A DNA stretch of 64,000 nt. Source: Pyrrhosoma nymphula. Its lineage: Eukaryota > Arthropoda > Insecta > Odonata > Coenagrionidae. The position numbers and the translations under genes are program-made. Where the stretch lies: contig OY754332.1 in assembly GCA_963573305.1 (NCBI GenBank), positions 50,257,559 through 50,321,558 of the forward strand, written 5' to 3'. Numbering within the stretch: the first letter of the stretch is position 1; the number at the start of each line of letters is the position of its first letter. Under the pieces are notes generated by a model. That model saw only the letters and a list, made by a program, of their open reading frames with translations, had not been told where the DNA came from and made no database searches. Shown piece after piece: positions 1 to 13,226 of this stretch.

Positions 1-2195
1 TGAAGAAAGGAAATTTGATCTAATATTTTCAGTGTACTAGTAAGGCTGATAAGATCCCCGTGATGCCCAGCCCACTTAAAATCGCTGCTCTTTCTTGATA
101 AATACTTGAGAATCCCTTTGTTGAGCGTGAGTCAAGCTCCCTTGCAACGCTGTATAGTAGCTTCCGACCCTGTCGAAATCTTTTGCCTCGAGATATTTTT
201 CAGTGCCAGAAATATTCTTTAATGGGCGACGTAAATGAAGGCATATTGAATAATTTTTTATTTTGAAAACGTAGTGATGACCTATAGGGTGCCTGATTAG
301 TACGGGTAACCGTTTAACTGAACCTAAAAGGTAGCCTAAGCCTGTCAAACAATCTCCCCTTAGTAGGGGGCTCCGAGGTAACGCGTCAGCCGTAACGGCA
401 GTGCCAACGCTGAAGTGTGTAAGCGGGCGCACGACCGTATACAGCCCCGCTGACTCCCAGCCAAACACACCCTTAACCGTTGGAAATGCCGTTCCGGTGG
501 ACGCATTAGCTCTCTAGCCGCTTCCTGATCGGTTCTATTGTTTCCAATTTTATATTCTCAATTGTAGAAAAAACTATCGCACCCTCGCAAAAATTACCGA
601 GGAAAATTCGTCTACGGTCTTAACCCTTTATCCTCTCCGCTCAGTATCCAAATTTGCGTCACTCAATTTTTGAACACCATTATAGAAAAGGAATGTCGAT
701 GCTTGCGGACGTGGGCCGCACACAGTGTCATCGCGTTTCCTCCGCGTTGAAATCACTAGGGCCACACGTTCCCTGAGCCGCGCGCGGGATCCCGGGAGCC
801 GCACGCAAATCGCTCAGCCTCTCCCGCCTGCATCAATGCCTCCAGCCTCGTCACGGACGCGGCGGTTTGTTCTCGTCTCGTTTTGCTCGACTCCTCACTC
901 ACTCTCTCGCGCGCATTGTGATGTGAGACGTCTCTCCTAGTCTCCTCTCTCTTGGTGGCCGACGGGCCTCACCGTGGTCCGGAGGGGCTGCATTGTGTGC
1001 GGTAGCACCCGGTTGGGGGGTGGAGCAAGCACAAAAGGTGGCGGGGGGAGGTAGGAAACGAGGAGAGAGACCCCTTCCTTCTCAATCTTTAAGATCTCGC
1101 TGTTTTCCTTTCTTCTTCGTCTCTGGGGAGCGAGTAACTCCTCGTCCGTGCGATGCTTTTAGGCATGGGCCATGCGGTGTTTATTTGTCAATATCGGCGT
1201 GAATAATCGCCGAAATTTCCGGGATATATAACCGAGTGTTGCTAGTTATTGGGTGTATATCGAGAAATCTGGTTACTGTCATTCATATAGAGGAGTGCCG
1301 TTATAATGGTTCGTTAAACCTCACCATTTTCATCATCCATTTTGTCATCTGCATCATCAATCACGACATTTCAAACGATTGATGTCGACGTAATCTTTCA
1401 CTTCGTCCAATTGGAGTGGCATATATCGTTCATATGGACGATAATAATCGAATTTGGAGGCATCGTCTCCCCTTAATTATCTTTGACGATCAGGTTGACG
1501 GAGAAAGAGTGGAGTTGCTGTCGCGATAACTTCATATTGCACGGACTGCTTTGATGTGGTGGACGCCTTCAGGTAGATATTTCTGTTCCTCTCGTATTGC
1601 GATTTTCGCGTGCATCCTTAACCCATTTGCTTTATCCAGTCCAGAGTGTCACTATAACCCTCTGCCACACACCCCTGAGGTGGCTTGCAGGATATTTTGT
1701 AGAAGTAGACATAACCATGTTCACTGTCCCTGGCGAAAGCACTCTGGAGCTAGAATGGGCAAATAGGAAAGGCTATTGGCATCGGTGAGATATGACTAGG
1801 AAAGGTCGTGGTAGCGCATGGCTGAATAAGGATGAAGGGAGAAGTGTGGGTTAGAGATTATCTATTACATATTGGTAATGTAATGGAAAGGGCTTAGGAT
1901 TTTAAGTTTGAAGTAAATTAGTGGGGTTAAAGGGTAAAGATTAAGGGAGGGAGGGATGTCGAAGGTTTTCTGGGAATTGTTTTTATTTTGCATATTTTGG
2001 GGGATGGGATAAACTTGTTGGGGAGCAGTTGTTGCAGGCATTTAAACTTTCCGGAAATCGGAGAGGAGGATCACAGATCATCGATCTAGGAATTTTTTGG
2101 TTTTCAAGGGACTGATTTCACTGATTGGTACAGATACACGGGAGATGAGCTCTTTTGACTCCCCTCCTGTTGTTTTGAAATGGACTCGGTCGGCG
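1..2195. other. No supported gene
   Basis: Mixed-composition DNA with a CpG-rich patch at about 700-1170. A 130-codon minus-strand ORF (76-468) beginning MFGWESAGLYTVVRPLTHFS has no family I recognise and no visible splice or promoter context. Confidence 0.5.
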
Positions 2196-4720
2196 GTGCA
2201 GTGGTCAGCCGGTCTCCGCCAGGGCTTGGCCTGTCCGGGAGACTTGTGCTCGGCATCCCCTGCCCTCGACCGCCCCTTCGCCGTGCTCCCGCCTACCCGA
2301 CGAGCGACCGCGTGCTATGTCCAGTGAGTGTGTAAGTGGGACGAGGGAGAAACATGGCGTTCCTTGCCCTTCCTCCCGCCTCGTGCCCCTTTCCTCTCCT
2401 CCCATCACCCCCTCACTCCTTCCGGTTCATCCAACTCCTCGGCGTCGTTGGCGAAAACGAGGTCCCCTTTCCCCCCCTCGCTACCTCCTACTCCCCCCCC
2501 AACTCCCGCGGATACGGCGAGAACGGTTCTTCTTCCTATTCGCAGCCGTGGCGCGCGCCAATTCTCGACAAGTCGGGCGAGCATCCGTCGCCTCGTTTCT
2601 TCCGCGCGCGCATTTTGCAAACGCTTCGCATCCGCGTGCGTGTCTGGCGGCGGTGCGTGCACCGCCTCATCTGCTCGTATTCGTCGTGCTTTCTTGTTTT
2701 CTTCGACCGATCATCCTTCTCCTCCTCTGGGAGTCTGCGCCTCGGAGTGAGGGAAAGGAGAAACCTTTTGGGAATGCCGTGGAACTCGAAAATAAACTCC
2801 GACGTGCACCTATGAATGAGTGTGGGCACGATTGCGTGCGCATGTGGTCTACTCCTCCGCGCGGGTGTCCTTCGTAGAGGGCCTTTGCCGTGGGGTCGCC
2901 ACCGCGAGTGCGGCCGCCTGTTCTGGGGATTGCTTGGCTGGGTGCATTTCCGCGGCCGGGCCGCACTACCCGTGCTGACATGCTGTCTGCTACACTCACC
3001 CTCCCCGGCGACTGTGGAGTCTGCGCGACTATAATCGGTGCCAGAATCCAGTCGGGCTCGTAATACGTCCACCTGAGGTAGTGAAGGGATAAGAATAGGT
3101 AAGCATGAACTGTCTGCGTATTCATATGCCTACACAAAAACATGAAAACACGCTAACGTTTTCTCCAGTGACGTAATAATTCAACCATATACCTTCAACT
3201 GGACTGTGAAAGGCCCTTAGCTCGAATCTCAAACCGGACTGATTGGTAGTCGCCGGAATCGGTTGTCACTCATACGCTTCCACCGTACTTGCCATGTTAG
3301 TTTTAAATGTCTCATTTTCTCTCTTCGCAGAAAATGCTTGGGTCTTCATAATATTTACACTCGTCCTTGTTTGTTTCCCTTTGGAAATAGGTACATACTT
3401 AATTGAGTAGGCGTCATTGGTTTGGGAAACTGGTAATCCTTTGCCTCTTTCTTCCTTACTGACCTGTCTGTTTGTGTTTATTTTTCCCCGTCCTTGCAAC
3501 TCCCCATGCATGTCGTGCGTGCGCTCTTCGTTCAAGAATGATTTTTCTCGCGTTGGACTTATAAAATTTCTATTCGGCCTCATCCCCTTACTTTTTCGGT
3601 TCCCATAGAATTTTCTGAGTGTGCACGTCGATGCCCTGCCCGCGGTGTGTGCAGAAAGAAGTGGAGCTCGACGGCGATTGCCATTAGCGCGAGCCCGCGT
3701 GCTCGGTGACTTGGAAGGAAGGCTTTTCCGCAGAAAGCGGGCGCGGAGAGAGAGTGCGGAGCAGCGGAGGGAGGCCATACTTGAGCAACTGGGACGGCGC
3801 TCCGGCTCGCGCACTTCCGGTTGCGGCCCGCGCGAGGTGGCGCGCGGCAATCCCGCGGAAGAATTCGCGAAAACTCAACCTCCTCCCCAGAGACTTTCCC
3901 ATGCAGGACGTTGGTCCCTCCCCTCTTACCCTCTCCAATTCCTCCTCTTCTTTCTCCTCGCCGACCTCTTCCTCCCTCCCCACCCGCCACATGAAGGCGA
4001 TGCCGTGCTGTGCGTCGCCGTGTCCAGGTGACGCGTGTGTCGTCACGGCTCCTCCCGCGCTAATCTAGCCCCTCGAGTGCGGTTGCCATAGACGTCGCCT
4101 CCCTCTCTCCTCCGCCCTTCTCCCCCGCGGGGGTAGGGAGACACCCCGTGGGGCGCACGCGGGGGCAGAGACGCCGGGTGCGACCTCGATGGAGCGCCGC
4201 GCTCGGTCTCCTGCGCGGAATCGAGTCGTTTTTCTGTCAATCGCACCCCCCCCCCCCCCCCCCCCCGGCCCTCCCGCCGTGGCCCTCCGCGGCGCCCCCA
4301 CCGCCGAGTGAAAGGGATTCCCCCGTCCGTCGGGAGATTCGCTCGGCGGAAGGCTTCGGAGGGCTGCCGCCCCGTCAGTTCCGGCGCGGCCAATTGGCTG
4401 ACAACGCTGTCGGGGAGGAGTGCGAGCTTTGTTCCGCGCCGCGCGAGGAGGACCCTTCTCGCCTGCCGAGCTCTTCCGAGTGGCCGTCAGTTGACTCTGC
4501 CCCATGCGTGTCGCTGTGCTCTCGCGTCTTCGTTGCCATAGTGGAAGCTGGATCGTTGATCGGGGACCGTGCCCGCTCGTGGGGATTGCCGGAGATTGAG
4601 TATTTTAGGGAGACGACGGATCGTGAGCCGCCACATTCATCGACGCAAAGGTTGGTTTCATTCATGGGCGACGGGGCTTAACCTGCGGCGGCGTGAGGCA
4701 TTCACGAAGTTCGTGGTACT
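2196..4720. other. CpG-rich island, no supported gene
   Basis: GC and CpG content rise sharply compared with the flanks. Many overlapping ORFs exist on both strands because stop codons are rare in such DNA; none shows a conserved motif or convincing codon pattern. An unmethylated promoter island with an untranslated first exon is a reasonable guess, but no initiator, splice signal or downstream exon can be tied to it. Confidence 0.45.
4246..4266 (+). repeat. Homopolymer run of 21 C
   Basis: Lies inside the CpG-rich island. A similar C-rich tract (16 C, then C runs broken by G) is at 46704-46736. Length is likely to vary and to be error-prone in assembly. Confidence 0.95.
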
Positions 4721-7700
4721 ACTGCCGATGGCTTCGGGATGGTCTTCTGTGGTTATTCGCGAAGCACTCGAACCCGGAAATAAATACAGAATTGGTCTAG
4801 ATGGGGTGTCCCACTGAATGTACCGAATTCGACCTCAGTTTCCGCTAATGCTAAAATCCGCGTCGCGGCCTTGCCGTCAGTGAATTTCTTAGCCTAAACA
4901 AAATAATTGCCATTTAACTGACATTTGGTTTTCACTATGTTAACAGACAAATTTAACCCTAAAAGTCGTTTCACAACTCTGTATTAGGTTTTTTTATCAG
5001 ATTTAAGATAAGACCCATGAAATTTTTAAAATAATATACATGGAAGTTTTTTAAATCGCTTTTGATTGGACCCACTTGGCTGAAGGTTAACTCCGGATTT
5101 TACCCAGGATGGTACTTATAGTTTAGCTTTCTTGGGTTCTTTATTTTGCGGAGAATATTCTATGCCACCTGCAGACATCTTATACATTCATGGGAAACAC
5201 TTAAGCTCTTAGCTATAAGCGTGAGCGAATAGTAAATAACTTCAGAACGTCATTTCCAAACCCGTTTTTAGTTTGTTGTCAAGCAAAGAGATTTAATTTT
5301 CATCATTTTGTGACAACAAGGCCCGCTTTAATTTATCTGGTTAAATATTTTCTCGGCATAAAAACCAGATTTAAAATTTTTTCCAGTCGTTAACGCTCAC
5401 GTCAACCAACCGAAACTGTCATGTAACACACAAAACTCGAATTCTCAGTCAAGACCACGTTATCGGGAATTCCACGTTATCTTGCGATTAACGTAAACCA
5501 GACATCATAAAACTGGGCCTGAATTGGGTCATGTCAATGAATTAAGGTACATTGATTATAATTGTTAATTGATATAAATTCGGTTTTACTGCCTGCTGAC
5601 CTAAGAGAAAGAACCTATCGTTTACGGACCCCACGCAATTAATAAAGCCCAAATCTTATACGCGGAACAGTCGAAGATAAGTGGCTACTGGGTGCGATTG
5701 AGGCGGGGCGGTAACCAATCTAGAGGGTGCGATCATCATGATTATCAGTGTCAGGGAATATAATCCATGCGCCCGTTATCAGCGTTGCCGTCGGTCGCCC
5801 GAGGGCCGCTTCCCGGCGTGCGATAAGCGCGGCCGCCGGGGGCCGCGTTTGGAATTTGGCGCTCCTCCGAATCCAAGGTCGCCATTGGTACGCGGCGACC
5901 ACGTGGGCCCCACGGGACCCGAAATGCTTCCCCGACTGCGCCCTACTTTCATTCAATGCTTGGAGTGCTCGCAGCTCTTCGGGGAGCACTGTGTGTGCGT
6001 GTGTTCAAGTTTCAAGTGCGTCCAATTCCCTCGTCCCTGTTCAAAGTACAAGCTTTGCTGGATCACGAGTGAACCTATGCTTTGTGCGAGGGAACGTTGG
6101 GAGCAACTTGTGCGTGAAATGGTTTCAACTCCGTGTTACCTGTTGAATCGAATTGAATGAACAGCAATTGAAAAAATAAATCTTGAGTCATGTATGTACC
6201 AAAATTTTATTGGAAGGATTTGTGCAGTTTCAGGCGTGGCAAAATGGAGAGAAGGATAATACACATCCTTCGGTAGTGATCAGACTTCTCAAATAACCCA
6301 TCTTCTGTCATTTATCCGAGGGAAAATTCGGCTTTTAATGAATTGCTGAAGTGTGTTACGATGTGAAACAAATGGCACTTGGTTTATACATTTAAGGCAT
6401 ATTTTATGAGGATAATACAGTATGTATTGACAAATTCTAGAAAGGATAATTAATTGGTGTTTACATCAACCTCCGCCACTAGCCTGCGAAAAGAAATGGG
6501 GAATATCGAGCAGAAATAGAGTCGAAATGGTCGCTCCCTTCTTCACCGCAGAAACAACTCTTTTTGTTCAGGAAATGGTGTCCCCTTTTTCTTTCTAACC
6601 TGTCGCAATCACGGTTTTATTCATGCCTACTTTTTCATAAGTTTCTGTTAAGCCTGTCGGTTTTCCAATCGCAGCGGATTTTGCAACTCCCGTGTCGTCC
6701 TGTGTCTATTATGTTAGTTCGCGTGTATGGGGAAAAACGTCGTGAAGAGCTTTCCTGTTTGCACTGTGGCTTGGGAACTGGATGGCGTTTCGTCTTTTTT
6801 TCCGTGGGGCGGGAGGGTCGCTCGTCACTTCCAAGGCCGACGATCATGGTATGAGCGTTTCATAACAAACTGGCAGGATATTTTGCTCACAGGTCGTATA
6901 AGTTCACCCGGGCCCGTTCATCAAAAGGCAGAATCCAGTTTATATGACCTTGAATAATCAGTCATCGTTGTAATATTCAACTTTATTCTAACTAACGTTG
7001 CAAGTTAAGACTTGATTTGTGATTCTACTGTACGTTAGGTGATTGAGCATGAATATTTTCTTTAGATTATGCGATGGTAATGAAATACAAAACTTGCGAA
7101 TGTTTAATACAGAACTTGCGTATTTTTACTAGCATATTTGAGAAATGGTATCGGGGCACTAATGATTGCTTGTAAGCGTCCTTGACCAACCATCATTATC
7201 AGCGTGAAGTTCATTGCTATTTGATACAAATTCACGTTCATTTGCATTATATTTCTTATTTCATCAATGGTAATTCAGATATTTGTTGTGTTAACCCTTG
7301 TAAACTCTTATTAACGCTCATTGTAATTTTAAAGCTCACCTCCCTCTCCTTTCAAAGTTCCTCATGATTTTTATCGGATGTGGCTATAGATTATAAACCA
7401 CAGTCCTCTCTATTCTTAGGGATGGTGTGATGGTTGAGGGTTGCGGTTCATGTGCGTGAATGTACTAGTAGATTCTCTTGGGTGAAACAAGATCTAGTGA
7501 GCAGCTTGTCCAATGAGGAAGCTGATGACTCTGCTCGAAGTTTCTCGCGGGAACCTCGACAAGCACGCGTTCCACAGTGGGTAAAATTACTCGGGAATCG
7601 CGTTTGAGCTTCGGAAACGGGTCGCTGATGGAAGGTGTGTTACCAGGTTATTAAGGCCTGTCGTCCCTGAGGCTGTGGAACCGCTGCTGTGCGGAAAACA

Positions 7701-9511
7701 GCGGTTTGCGCGCATCGCGGTTGTTGCTTGGGCTGGTTCATACAGGCGGTCTTCTGCTCAGGGATGACGCCCGGGGGAAACTGGCTCGACTCTGCTTCTA
7801 CGCGCCTCCCCCCCTTGTTTCTCCCTTCCTCCAACCCACCCATTGGCCCCCCCTCCCAACCCTACCGAGGAGATGCGCTGGCTAGGGCTTGGAGCTATGA
7901 ACCCTTTCACTAATATCTCCATGTGGAACATCTCTTTATTATACTGCATATATCGATATCATGGAATATTTTTGTTTGAAAGTTTTTTTCATCAGAAAGT
8001 ATTTCTTAACATATGGAATGTGTATGCATAGTTAACGTGGAGAGTTTTTGAGGGGCCAACAATGGATTACCTGTGTTTACATATTTATGCTATTTTATAG
8101 TTCTTGTTCTATACAAACGATTTATTCTCTTCATATTTTTGTTTTGTTGTCTAAGTATCAAATCTCATGCAGATAACAAAGATAAGTGACATGAACAGTG
8201 ACACATCCTTGCAATAACTTAGATAAACTTTATTTTGACTAATTCTGACTTGTCTGTATTTTTTGTGTTGAGTCATATTCCCTTATTCTGATTTAAATAA
8301 CAAAACTTAAATAGGCTAACATTCTATGTAACTGGTAATATTAGTCAATGAGGGCACGTACTTGATATTTAAATATTCTACGGTTTTGCGCTTCAATTAC
8401 CACAGAAGTGACAAATGTAAAAAATGTCAGAATTAGTCTGGTTTAGCTGTGAAAGACAATTTTAATCTGGCCCTTTCACTGCTAAAGTGTATTGAAATGT
8501 GGGGATTCGGTTTTATTAGAAAGACATTTCCTTGAAATGATTAAAATTTTACGTTAAAGCCTAAGCCTAAGTTATTATCCGTCGAGGCCCTCGTTTCTTC
8601 TCTCGAGGTAATTGGAAACCATGGCGTCATTTATTTTGAATACGCTGTTGTTGGCCTATATTCAAGGTGCTCTTCAGTATAAATTAACGCCCGCATATAT
8701 TCCTGGACGGTAGCTTGAAATGCATCACACTCGGCCAATCTAAGTATCCATTTTCTTCCTATTTATCCTCATAGAAAATAGAACGCATTCATTACATATC
8801 GATATTGCATATATATATACTACACGTATATTATATACATATGCTGGGTATTGATTCTGTCATCGTAATATGGGTGAACATCTCTGCCTTGCTGTGGTGA
8901 TTGATCTAGTACTTTCTCTATTCTCGGCGAGTGCTTGATCCCAAGGACGTGATCATTGAATTTCTGCGTTGTTGGAAATGGACATAAAATACACATTTTT
9001 GCGATAAATTGATCAGTCACGGGTAACTTTCAGCATAGGAAGCCGTTCGGTTGCCTATTTTGTGCAATATTTTGGGAGTTATAAGTTTGACCAATAAATT
9101 TTAATTAGAGAGTATAGACGTACTTCTGTCGAAATATAATCGTAGCAAATATGGGGTAGAAAGTAATTTAATAAAAGTAAAAAATTAATAACAGTCCAAT
9201 GGGTGGGGAAAGTACGAAAATAAATCCGCAACTATAAAGAAATCAAGGTAAGTCAGCTATCGTGCACGATTTTAAGCATTCTGCTTCTACGGTGATGGCC
9301 AGCTTTTTTGATGGCTTTTATGCTCCATCAACCTTTGTAACCATCGGTGGTTGGACGCAGGGTTCAGTTCCGAGATAAGTCACAAAATGTTTGCCGTCAA
9401 ATGTCCCCCGGCTACTCCAGTGAGGACCACATCTTGCTGAGTGTACAGGATGCATTCAGGCTCTTAGTTTTATTTGCGTCTTATGCTACTTTCTCCCAAA
9501 TTCTACTCTTC
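4721..9511. other. Intergenic DNA with one GC-rich patch
   Basis: AT-rich apart from a CpG-rich patch at about 5696-6120. No ORF with conserved features, no RNA gene and no clear repeat recognised. Confidence 0.5.
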
Positions 9512-9514
9512 TTA

Positions 9515-9804
9515 GAGGCCTATTATTTAACTCATAACCCCGGAGTTATGGAGAGAAAGGAGTTATAATGGCCGCCATAGTTCCTTTGGGTATTACAGAA
9601 CTGAAAATAACTCCAATCGGAGTTACTAATTGGAGTTATGAGGGAGGGTCTTGGGTTGGCGTTATCAAACCTCTGAGATAACTCCAATTCATAACTCCGA
9701 TTGGAGTTATTTTCAGTTCTGTAATAGCCAAAGGAGCTATGGCGGCCACTATAACTCCCTACTCTCCGTAACTCCAGAGTTATGAGTTACATATAATAGG
9801 CCCC
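9515..9804. mobile_element. Palindromic MITE, 290 bp, TTA target duplication
   Basis: Almost the whole element is an inverted repeat built on AACTCCAATCGGAGTTA and TAACTCCGGAGTTATG words, with ends GAGGCCTATTAT / ATAATAGGCCCC. TTA flanks both ends (9512-9514, 9805-9807). It could form a long hairpin. The TTA duplication suggests PIF/Harbinger ancestry; no coding capacity. Confidence 0.85.
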
Positions 9805-9807
9805 TTA

Positions 9808-10805
9808 GATTACTCTCTGTGTCTTAGCAAGGGGGGCAACGTATCTTCGGCCAGCCCTTGTGTCATTTGTCTTGAAATTAATCAATAATGTGGTGAGGGA
9901 TTTTCCTTTGTGTGACTATTTATCATGAATCGTTTCTCAAAACCGTTTAAAGTCATTTGCTAGCTCTTTGCCAAACCAGTCTTATTTTCATTAGCCATAA
10001 TTATTACCGCGTTTCCATCGCTTCTTTCCCGCTTTGATTTCTCAGAAAGCTGTCACTTTGATGAGCGTGTTATTCTAATTCGATCGTAAGTTTTCATTCC
10101 CGCAGATCAAAATGTAAACAATACACCTTAGTGTATACATTTTTATCGAAAATCATTTTCCTGTGGCGGGAAGCAATGTGAATGCTACAAAATAATACTG
10201 ATGAGACGATCCAGTTCTACCTGATTTGATCGGATGTGAATTAACGCACTATATATGAACGAATATCCTCTTAAAGAATCCCTCTGGAATAGAGGTACCA
10301 ACCGGTCGATGAAATTCCTATGCAATAAACACACAAGGCTTATGCTTTGGAGCTTGCTTCAGAGTATTGTACGTTACCATTCAGGCTGTTCTGCTTTGGT
10401 AATGCTTCCAATTAAGATCCTCTAAAAGTTTGTGCCATTAATCTATTCTCTGAAATATTGGTATGTTATTTTGGTAATGTGTTCGTTATCTTGTTATGAT
10501 TGGGAAAACAGAAATCGACGATTTTGGGCTCTTTTTGAGGGCTACCGATGAACTTGTTGGCGATTGTTTGTCGAATGCTAATTTTTCTCCTCCCTCGATA
10601 TTCACCAATGATCAGTCGAGAAATCGAATTGGAGCGTGATCTCTGTATTCTTCTATCACTAGATCTGCAGGGATGCTACCAGATGTTACACATAAAGCAT
10701 CAGATGAAACCGTGCGATAGCTCTTTGTCGTTATAATGAGAGCCACTCTTTGTGCTCTGTTCACTCTTTGCCGACAGTGTAACGGATTCGGTCTTCATTT
10801 TTAAT
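9808..10805. other. Intergenic AT-rich DNA
   Basis: Lies between the palindromic MITE and the truncated RTE-like copy. Nothing recognisable in either strand. Confidence 0.5.
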
Positions 10806-11600
10806 TATGTTAGTCAGTCTTCAAAAGGGGTTACAGTCAATGGTGAATGCGTTCGAGGTGCAGTGCGAAAGGTATGGGATGAAGATCAACCACAAGAAAA
10901 CGAAAGTAATGAGATTTTCTAGAAGTAAGAAGGCGGGGCTGAATATAAGGGTCGGAGGGCAGAAGATAGAGCAGGTCGAGCAGTTTACGTATCAGGGTAG
11001 TATTTTGGAGGAGAATGGGTTTAGTGGTAAGGACATCAGATGCAGAATTGCGCTCGCTAAAGAAGATTTTTCGAAGAGAAGGGAATTGATGAGGGGGGCT
11101 CTGAGAAGAGACGTAAAGAAGAGGCTGGTGAAAACTTTAATATGGAGCGTGGCGCTATATGGGTCGGAAACTTGGTCATTGCGAAGGGAGGATGTGCGTA
11201 GACTTGAGGCGTTTGAGATGTGGGTTTGGAGAAGGATGGAGAAGGTGAGCTGGATGGCGAGGAAGACGAACGAGGAGGTATTGGATATGGTCGGAGAGGA
11301 GAGGAAGCTTGTGGCAGAGGTTCGGAGAAGGCAGAAGAGATGGATGGAGGAGGTTTTGAGAGGAGAGGGCATATTAAAGAGAGTGATAGAGGGGAGAACA
11401 CTGGGGAAGCGTGGAAGCGGATAGGAATTCTGGAAGAAGTAAGAGGAGGTAGAAGATATGAATAATTGAAGAGGGATCTAATGGGGGACATCCTTACTAG
11501 GGAAAGCGAGACAGTGTCTATGAGGTTTGGATGCAGAATGGGGGCTGTCCAAGAACCTACCAATCAGCTGGTAGAACACTTAAATGAATTGAATTCTGAA
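10806..11600 (+). mobile_element. 5'-truncated RTE-like LINE copy 1 (dead)
   Basis: Same family as the 3.37-kb element at 36.6-40 kb. Homology begins shortly after the FADD motif (LQKGLQSMVNAFEVQCERYG) and runs to the shared 3' end AATGAATTGAA. The protein matches nearly residue for residue until about 11414, where a roughly 10-bp deletion shifts the frame to a stop; a later TAA replaces a GAA codon. The RT core is absent, so it cannot move itself. No clear target duplication was seen. Confidence 0.92.
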
Positions 11601-12444
11601 CTAAAAAGCGAGCCAGCAAAACTTTCTCAATGCAAGATATTTGTGTCGTGATGTAAATTGTTGACTTTTAGTAACGCTTCTTTGTTAGCGCAGCTGAGCG
11701 GATCATCGATGAGAAATCACGAATATAAAAATAACTCATGATTGGTTTCACACGACTTAACTGCCTACATCTCACGAAAGATCAAGTAACTTACGCATCT
11801 CACGGAAGACAAATCACTCAAGATTTATTTGCCCGGTCTCAGATCTCGTGATCGATACTTGATGTCATACAGTCATTCCTATCGTGATCCGTAAAGATGA
11901 ACTCCTCGGTCATTGGAGAGATCCAGTTCATCGATCTGTCTTTTAAGAAAACTTGATCTCGGGATTCGATCACTCACGACCGACCCATCACTAGTCGTTA
12001 CGTGTCGTCGCTCCCCCAGGATCTTCCTCCACGTCCCCCCCTGTGCCGGAAGGGGTGGCCGGTCGGAAGTGCGCGAGTCGACACTCCGTCTCTCCGGATC
12101 GCCTCCCTCCCCTTCGGCGGGTAGCGGAATGTCACGCGATTGCTCGAGAGCGCGTGCGGTCATGGACCGAACCGAAAAAAGCGGCGTCCCCGCCGACCGA
12201 CTGCTGACGTCCGACTCTCGCGCGGTCAAGGCCAAGTGCTTTCGTGGGGCAGCTCCCTCTCCACCGCTCGCATGTTGTCTGAGGCTCGCCCTGCGGCCGC
12301 GGCGCTGTTTGAGGGCAGCCCTCGGGCGGTGGGGAGAGGGGGAGGGGGTGTGGTGAGGAGAGGAGGATGGCGTTGGCCCCCCCACCCATGGCGAAGGCAT
12401 TGCCCCGCCAGTGCCGTCGAGAGTCCTCATTTGTGGGTTAAAGG
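11601..12444. other. Intergenic DNA with CpG-rich patch
   Basis: 11990-12430 is CpG-rich and gives long overlapping ORFs on both strands with no conserved motif. Otherwise nothing seen. Confidence 0.45.
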
Positions 12445-13226
12445 TAGGGCTGGGCGGTATTTGAATCCCAATATCAATATCCTATAACTTAAAATATTGA
12501 AAATTGACCAATATCAATAACCTGTATTGGACTTTTGAATATTAAAAAATATTGGAATATTGGAAATATTGTAATATTGGAAATAATGAATAAATGAAAT
12601 ACTGGTATATTGGAACATATTGAACGTAGCATTATTCACAGGTAAAATTATATTGCTTACAATGCTTCCTGTTTTAACCATGTAAAAGTCTGTTAATAAA
12701 ACAAGAAAATCAATTACTATCCTGATTGTACCTGAGTATGGCTTAGTTCAGAAAGCCGAAACGCGTGTTGTAAATTTAAATAAAAGTGGACAGTATTATA
12801 TCAATTACTTTAATTATTTATAATGCACCTCCACCACATCTCGCTTGACACTTGATTTCAAGAAAAGCAATGTAAGCTTCTTTTACACAGTTATTGCTAT
12901 GAGTAATGGTGGAAAAGGAAGTGCTGCACTGAGTGCTACGCGCGACGTCTGTTTTCAATGATTAGGGGGCTCGACGACCACCCTCCTCGCCAGGTTCCAA
13001 TATTCAATACTTGAATTTTTAACAATGGCAATCCAATATTCAATATTCCAATTGGAAATATTGGTTCTTCATTATACAATATTCCAATTACAAATGTTGG
13101 TTTTTCCGACCACCAATATCCAAAACAGGATATTGGTATTGGTCGTTCTAAAATTATGACTTTGGAATCCCAATGTTTAAAAATATTGATATTGGAATCA
13201 ATATTTTGGAAAACCGCCCAGCACTA
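12445..13226. mobile_element. hAT-like TIR element rich in ATATTGG words, 782 bp
   Basis: Ends TAGGGCTGGGCGGTATTTGA and AACCGCCCAGCACTA are inverted repeats. TAGGGCTGGGCG-type termini are common in hAT MITEs. Long subterminal regions consist of degenerate CAATATTGGAATATTGG words on both sides. The middle (about 12640-12990) is unique DNA without a recognisable transposase. No convincing 8-bp target duplication remains, so it is probably old. Confidence 0.75.

Noticed and set aside
2317..2877. Long ORF (186 codons) in CpG-rich DNA
   Set aside because: Three overlapping plus-strand and two minus-strand ORFs cover the same bases; composition is low-complexity Pro/Ser/Arg with no conserved motif.
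11057..11563. 168-codon minus-strand ORF
   Set aside because: Antisense shadow of the truncated RTE-like copy 1.
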